Shown: positions 60,190 through 64,000 of the stretch, one piece after another | Layout of the letters: each line of letters starts with the position of its first letter | Position numbering within the stretch: position 1 is the first letter of the stretch | Source: Malania oleifera | Taxonomy: Eukaryota > Streptophyta > Magnoliopsida > Santalales > Ximeniaceae | Direction of reading: 5' to 3' | Length of the DNA: 64,000 nucleotides | NCBI RefSeq assembly: GCF_029873635.1 | Contig: NC_080420.1 | Coordinates: 56,765,457 to 56,829,456, forward strand | Translations under genes and position numbers: made by a program | Notes under the pieces: model-generated | Seen by the model: the letters and a program-made list of their open reading frames with translations, nothing else | Told to the model about the DNA's origin: nothing | Database searches by the model: none

Positions 60190-63100
60190 GTTAATTGGTG
60201 TTAATCCATTGAGGGGTGAGAGAGAAAACCAAGACCTGCAAAAACTCCTTGAAGGGATGGATTGTTGAGTCCTTTAGGGGAAGAGTTGAAGGCAGCTGTT
60301 AATATTACTCTTAATCCTTATGAGAAATACAAAAAAAAGATGCAAAAAAAATTGATAAATTAGCTACCTCTCTTAATTGTGGAGGGGCAAGCAAGGGGGG
60401 TAAATTGGTTTAAGTATGAGGATCATTAGTTGGAATGTAGAGGTTTAGAGAATGAGGAAGAGGGGGCTTATTAGAGAAGTTTTTAATAGGAGTGTCCAGA
60501 TATTGTGTTACATAAAGAAATCAAACTTGAAAGAATAGATTTTTTTTTTTTTTGGTGGGGGGGGGGGGGTGTTATAGTTTATGGGAGGGCAGGCATACGG
60601 AGTGGAAGGCTTTTCCCTATTAGGGGTGGCCCCACCCCTGGTGGGGGTGGTGATTCTTATTGTGTGGGATGCTCTATGTCGAAAATGGATAGTCTTGTGG
60701 GCTTCTTTGCTTTGTTAGTTTTATTGATGTTAAAGGTAGGGGTCTGCTGGTTTGTTTCAGTCTATGATCCTGCTAGGCCTGCTCCTAGGTCCTTTTTTTG
60801 GTTTGGTAGACTCTTGTTTCGTAGTGAGTGGGAAGAGGAGTTTTCTAATCTCTCACAAGTGGTTTTGTTTGGACCAGTGTCAGTAATTTTGTTAAGAGTC
60901 TAGCAAAATTAAGTGTGGTCCTTCTTTGTTCAGTTTTTCAAATATGTGGCTTGGTCATAAGCCTTTTCAGTCATTGGTAGGGAAGTGGAGAAGGTTGGGA
61001 AGGTTTTATGTTATGAAAAAGCTGAAGCATCATAAAGAAGAGTTTAAAAAGTGGAATATTGAAGTTTTTGGGGATATTAGGGTCAAGAAGAAGAGTATTC
61101 TCGATAAGTTTGATCTGTTGGATAGGAAAATAAGATGGGATCTTTTAGAGTGTGATAAATCTAACTGGGTGTTGCTGAAAAGTGAGTTTGACATGATTTT
61201 TAGGGAAATGAGTTGGAGACAAAAAAACCAAATCTAAATGGGGAAGGGAGGGTTATTGCAATTCAAAATTTTTTCACAGGTTGGCTAATGGCAAGAGAAA
61301 GATAAGGTTAGGGAATTGGAATTCAGGAGTAGGGGCTGAGGTTACTCCTGATTCTAGTTTTATAGCTAATGAGATTACTACTTTTTTTTTTTTGCTGATT
61401 CGTTTGCAGAGGAGGATGTGTCTAGGCCTGTGTTTGAGGGGTTAGAGCGGAGTCTGATCAAGTAGTTTGATTGTAAAGGCCTTTTGTGGAGAGTGAGGTG
61501 AAGGTGGTTGTGTTTGGGATGGATAGGAATAAGGTGCTAGATCTAAATGGGTTTAGTATTGCTTTCTTTTAGGATTGTTGGGATGTGGTTGTTGGATGGT
61601 AGGGATTTAATGAACTAAAGCCTCTTTTATAGTTATCATTAGTTGAGAACCAAAGTTATGGTTTAGGGTTTCAAGAGGGGTCAGGCAAGGGGATCCTCTC
61701 CTTTTTTGTTTGTTCTTCTGGTGGATATCTTGAGGGCTGTAGATATAGGGCTTGTGAGAGGGTTTGGGGCGGGGAGAGAGGGGGTTGTGGTTTCTTGTGG
61801 ATGACACTATTTTTTTCTTAGAAGATCATAAGGAGTCTTTCCTTTTTTTTTTTTTATTTTTTATTTTTTATTTATTTAAATATGCTTACCATTTAGAAAT
61901 TGTTTGAGAGGGATTTGGGTTTAAAAATAAATATGGGGAAGAGTGGTCTAGTTTATATTGACTTGAGAATCTCGATCTTTGTAGTTTTTTGCAATAGCTG
62001 GATGTGGTATACTAGATAGGCTTTTAGCTTATCTAGGAATGCCTTTGGGTGGGTTGTAATCCTAGGTCGATTGGGTTTTAGGATTTTGTAGTGGAGAAGG
62101 TTAAGAGGTTAGATAGTTGGAAGGGTGCTTCATTATCTCTCAGTGGGAGGATCACCCTTATTTAGGCTTTTCTTTCTAGTACCCTCCCTATTTATTGTAT
62201 GCTTTAATATGCTTGTGGGGGTAGCTAAAAATATTGAGAGTGATGAGAGATTTTATTTGGACCAATGATGGGATAATAGGGATAGTTTTGTTAAGCTGGG
62301 AGACTGTTTGTAGGTCTAAAAAGGAGGGGGTTTGGGGCTTGGGGAATTTGGCGTCTAAAACATTGCTTTATTGGGTAAATAGCTTGTGTTTCCCTTAGAG
62401 GAAATTCCCTTCGGCCCAAAGTTCTGCAGGGTAATGGGTGGGATGCTAATATGGAGCTAAGGTGTTCTTTTGGGAGCCCTTGGAAGTGTATTTTGCATAT
62501 CGATCCTCTCTTTATTCATTACACCAAATTTATTGTAGGAAATGGAAATTGCATTCTGCTTTGGAAAGACACTTGGGTGGGTGATTCTTGACTTTGCACT
62601 TCCTTTCCTCATTTGGAATGGCTTGCATCATTGCACGATGGATCTATCTTTTCCTTTCTCAATTCAAATGGGGATGAGCACTCTTCGAGTTTTCATTTTC
62701 ATAGGTATCTTAATGATAGAGAGGTGTTGGGGCTCACTTCTTTGTTAGTCTTGGTGGAAGGGTTTTGTCCTTCCATTTGGTGAGGCTATCGGTCATAGGT
62801 TCTAGACTCTTTGGAGAGTGCTCCTGCCAATTTTTGAGTTTCATATTTTTGAAAATCTCTCTTTCCCACTTCATTGTACCATTTTGGATTCCAAAGTTCC
62901 CTCTAAGATTAAGACTTTGTTGTTCTTAATAGAGTTAAACTTATCAAATATGTTGCAGAGTAGGAGGCCTTTTTAGGCTCTATCTCTGGGTGTTCATTCA
63001 TTATGCTTTGTAAGTTGAGAATCTTCTTCTCACTTCTCCCTTCACTGTAAATTTTCTTGGAGTGTTTGGAACATACCTTTTGGATTATTTGGTGATGCAT

Positions 63101-63250
63101 TTCTGGTTCAATAGCGAAGCATAGTTAATATTGTTAGTTTCTATAATAGTTATTAGCTGTTGCTATCTAGATATCATTGCTAGGGTCTAGTCAAAGTGTG
63201 TCATTTCCTAAGTCCAGCTTTATTTTCAGAGTTCAATAATAAGTTTTTTG
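60190..63250 (+). mobile_element. L1-type LINE, decayed
   Basis: From left to right: an endonuclease start (RIISWNVE near 60420, then 'LLHKEIKLERID'), the EN end to linker (FSNMWLGHKPFQSLVGKW..KLKHHKEEFKKWNIEVFGDI, 60935-61080), reverse transcriptase remnants (SRGVRQGDPLL near 61670, then a VDDT motif, ERDLGLKINMGKSGLVYI near 61905), and the C-terminal part (WGSL, 'IGHRF', zf-RVT-like 'FSWSVWNIPFG' near 63050). The FxDD box is VDD here. It is broken by many stops, frame changes and T-run insertions. It lies in the same direction as LPXC. Confidence 0.85.
60543..60570. repeat. Poly-T/poly-G tract in the LINE
   Basis: A run of T at 60541-60554 is followed by a run of G up to about 60570, between endonuclease blocks. 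It is a local low-complexity expansion. Confidence 0.85.
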
Positions 63251-64000
63251 AGTCTAGAGAAGTTAGAAACAACTGTAGTCAAGAATAGTCATTTCCCTGA
63301 GCACATTTAATGTGCAATGCTGTTTTGTATTTATATTTATCTTAGCCCAGATGCTGATGATTAGTACAGAATTTTTTATTTCCATTTGGTTATTAATTCT
63401 GATCTGTTCAGAATTTCCTAAGATCTGGATGTGTGGGTTGAGGATCTGCTCAGTGCCTCCTCCCATAGCCTTCACCACTGCATTTCCACGTGAGAGGATC
63501 CATCTTTTCCACTATATGTCCCTGTAATCGTCTTTAATCTATCAGATTTCTAATATGAAGGATTCTATGGTGTATTTCTGCCTTGCAAGGTGCATCAAAT
63601 TGGTATCATAGCAGTTCTTTCTTTGGGTTGGTTTGTGTTGTTTGCTGTTTGCTGCTTAATTTAGGATTGTTAAACTTCTTTTGCCCTTCATATATCTCAT
63701 TTTGGTTATTCCTCCTGTTTTTAAACTAAGTCCATTGGTTCTGTTTCTTGGATGAACGGTTGCCCATTTATTTTTCAAAGATAGATTATTCCGAGTCAAA
63801 AATAAAAACAAAGGGGAGTTTTTGGGTTTTGGGGGGGGGGGGGGGGGGCAGGATGGGTTCTGCCTTCGATGAAACTTTAATCCATGGGATTCTTTACAAT
63901 TATTTTTGAGTACAGGGCATTATTCAAATTATTGTTCTCCTAAAAAATTTCCACATTTCATTATTTTGAAGTTGAAAGATGATCTTTTTATTCCTATAAA

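Larger units (their letters stand above)
59416..64000 (+). other. LPXC intron 5, continuing past the window
   Basis: Starts gtaatg. No stretch to 64000 encodes the expected next block (..AEHGWMNPPLRF.DE..RHKILD), so the next exon is downstream. It contains an L1 LINE. The parts 59420-60190 and 63260-64000 hold no gene; a poly-G tract sits at 63831-63848. Confidence 0.8.

Noticed and set aside
59416-64000. Remaining LPXC exons
   Set aside because: I looked for the conserved AEHGW, RHK.LD..GD and GH.LH blocks in all plus frames and did not see them; they must be further downstream.

Overview
This is nuclear DNA from a flowering plant, most likely a eudicot. It is AT-rich, holds one host gene with GT-AG introns, and is otherwise packed with plant transposon families: Athila-like Ty3/gypsy and Ty1/copia elements, plant L1-type and RTE-type LINEs, Au-like tRNA-derived SINEs, hAT elements and MITEs. 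I cannot name the species. There is no CRISPR array, bacterial operon or organellar signature.

Positions 1-26.9 kb are a nested pile of old LTR retrotransposons. The backbone is an Athila-like gypsy element: LTR 5863-7310, then gag, protease and envelope-like remnants, then a second LTR beginning at 19242. The 3' part of another copy of the same element lies directly upstream (3643-5862), so the arrangement is tandem. Several solo LTRs sit in this backbone: an inverted one of the same family (9171-10671, target duplication gatac), one at 12006-14407 (aacct/gacct) and one at 16821-18862 (tatga), plus two more of that last family at 1-3642. A hAT DNA transposon (20395-23332, 8-bp target duplication ccttggtt) interrupts the second LTR. 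From 23.4 to 25.3 kb there is a minus-strand LTR-like stretch with a roughly 130-bp tandem repeat.

Positions 26.9-30.8 kb are intergenic: a copia tail with a short 3' LTR, a 178-bp tandem duplication, and a MITE-like inverted repeat.

From 30842 onward lies the 5' part of a plant LPXC gene (UDP-3-O-acyl-N-acetylglucosamine deacetylase, second step of lipid A-type synthesis, mitochondrial in plants). Five exons are in the window (30842-30895, 31038-31346, 45185-45391, 57521-57622, 59351-59415), giving 245 codons plus two bases. The remaining exons, with the other zinc ligands, must lie past 64000. Introns 2 and 3 are about 13.8 and 12.1 kb, swollen by transposons. Intron 2 holds a LINE end, an Au-like SINE, a minus-strand RTE with further insertions, and a copia element that itself holds a hAT-like MITE and a small gypsy element. 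Intron 3 holds RTE and L1 pieces, a minus-strand copia element and a near full-length RTE LINE. Intron 4 has a SINE-like element and intron 5 an L1 LINE.

I found no convincing undescribed biological system. The most interesting observations are the exactly dated nesting, a 'minisatellite slot' that recurs in the same place in different LTRs, and the host gene that keeps clean splice sites across about 28 kb of transposon-filled DNA.
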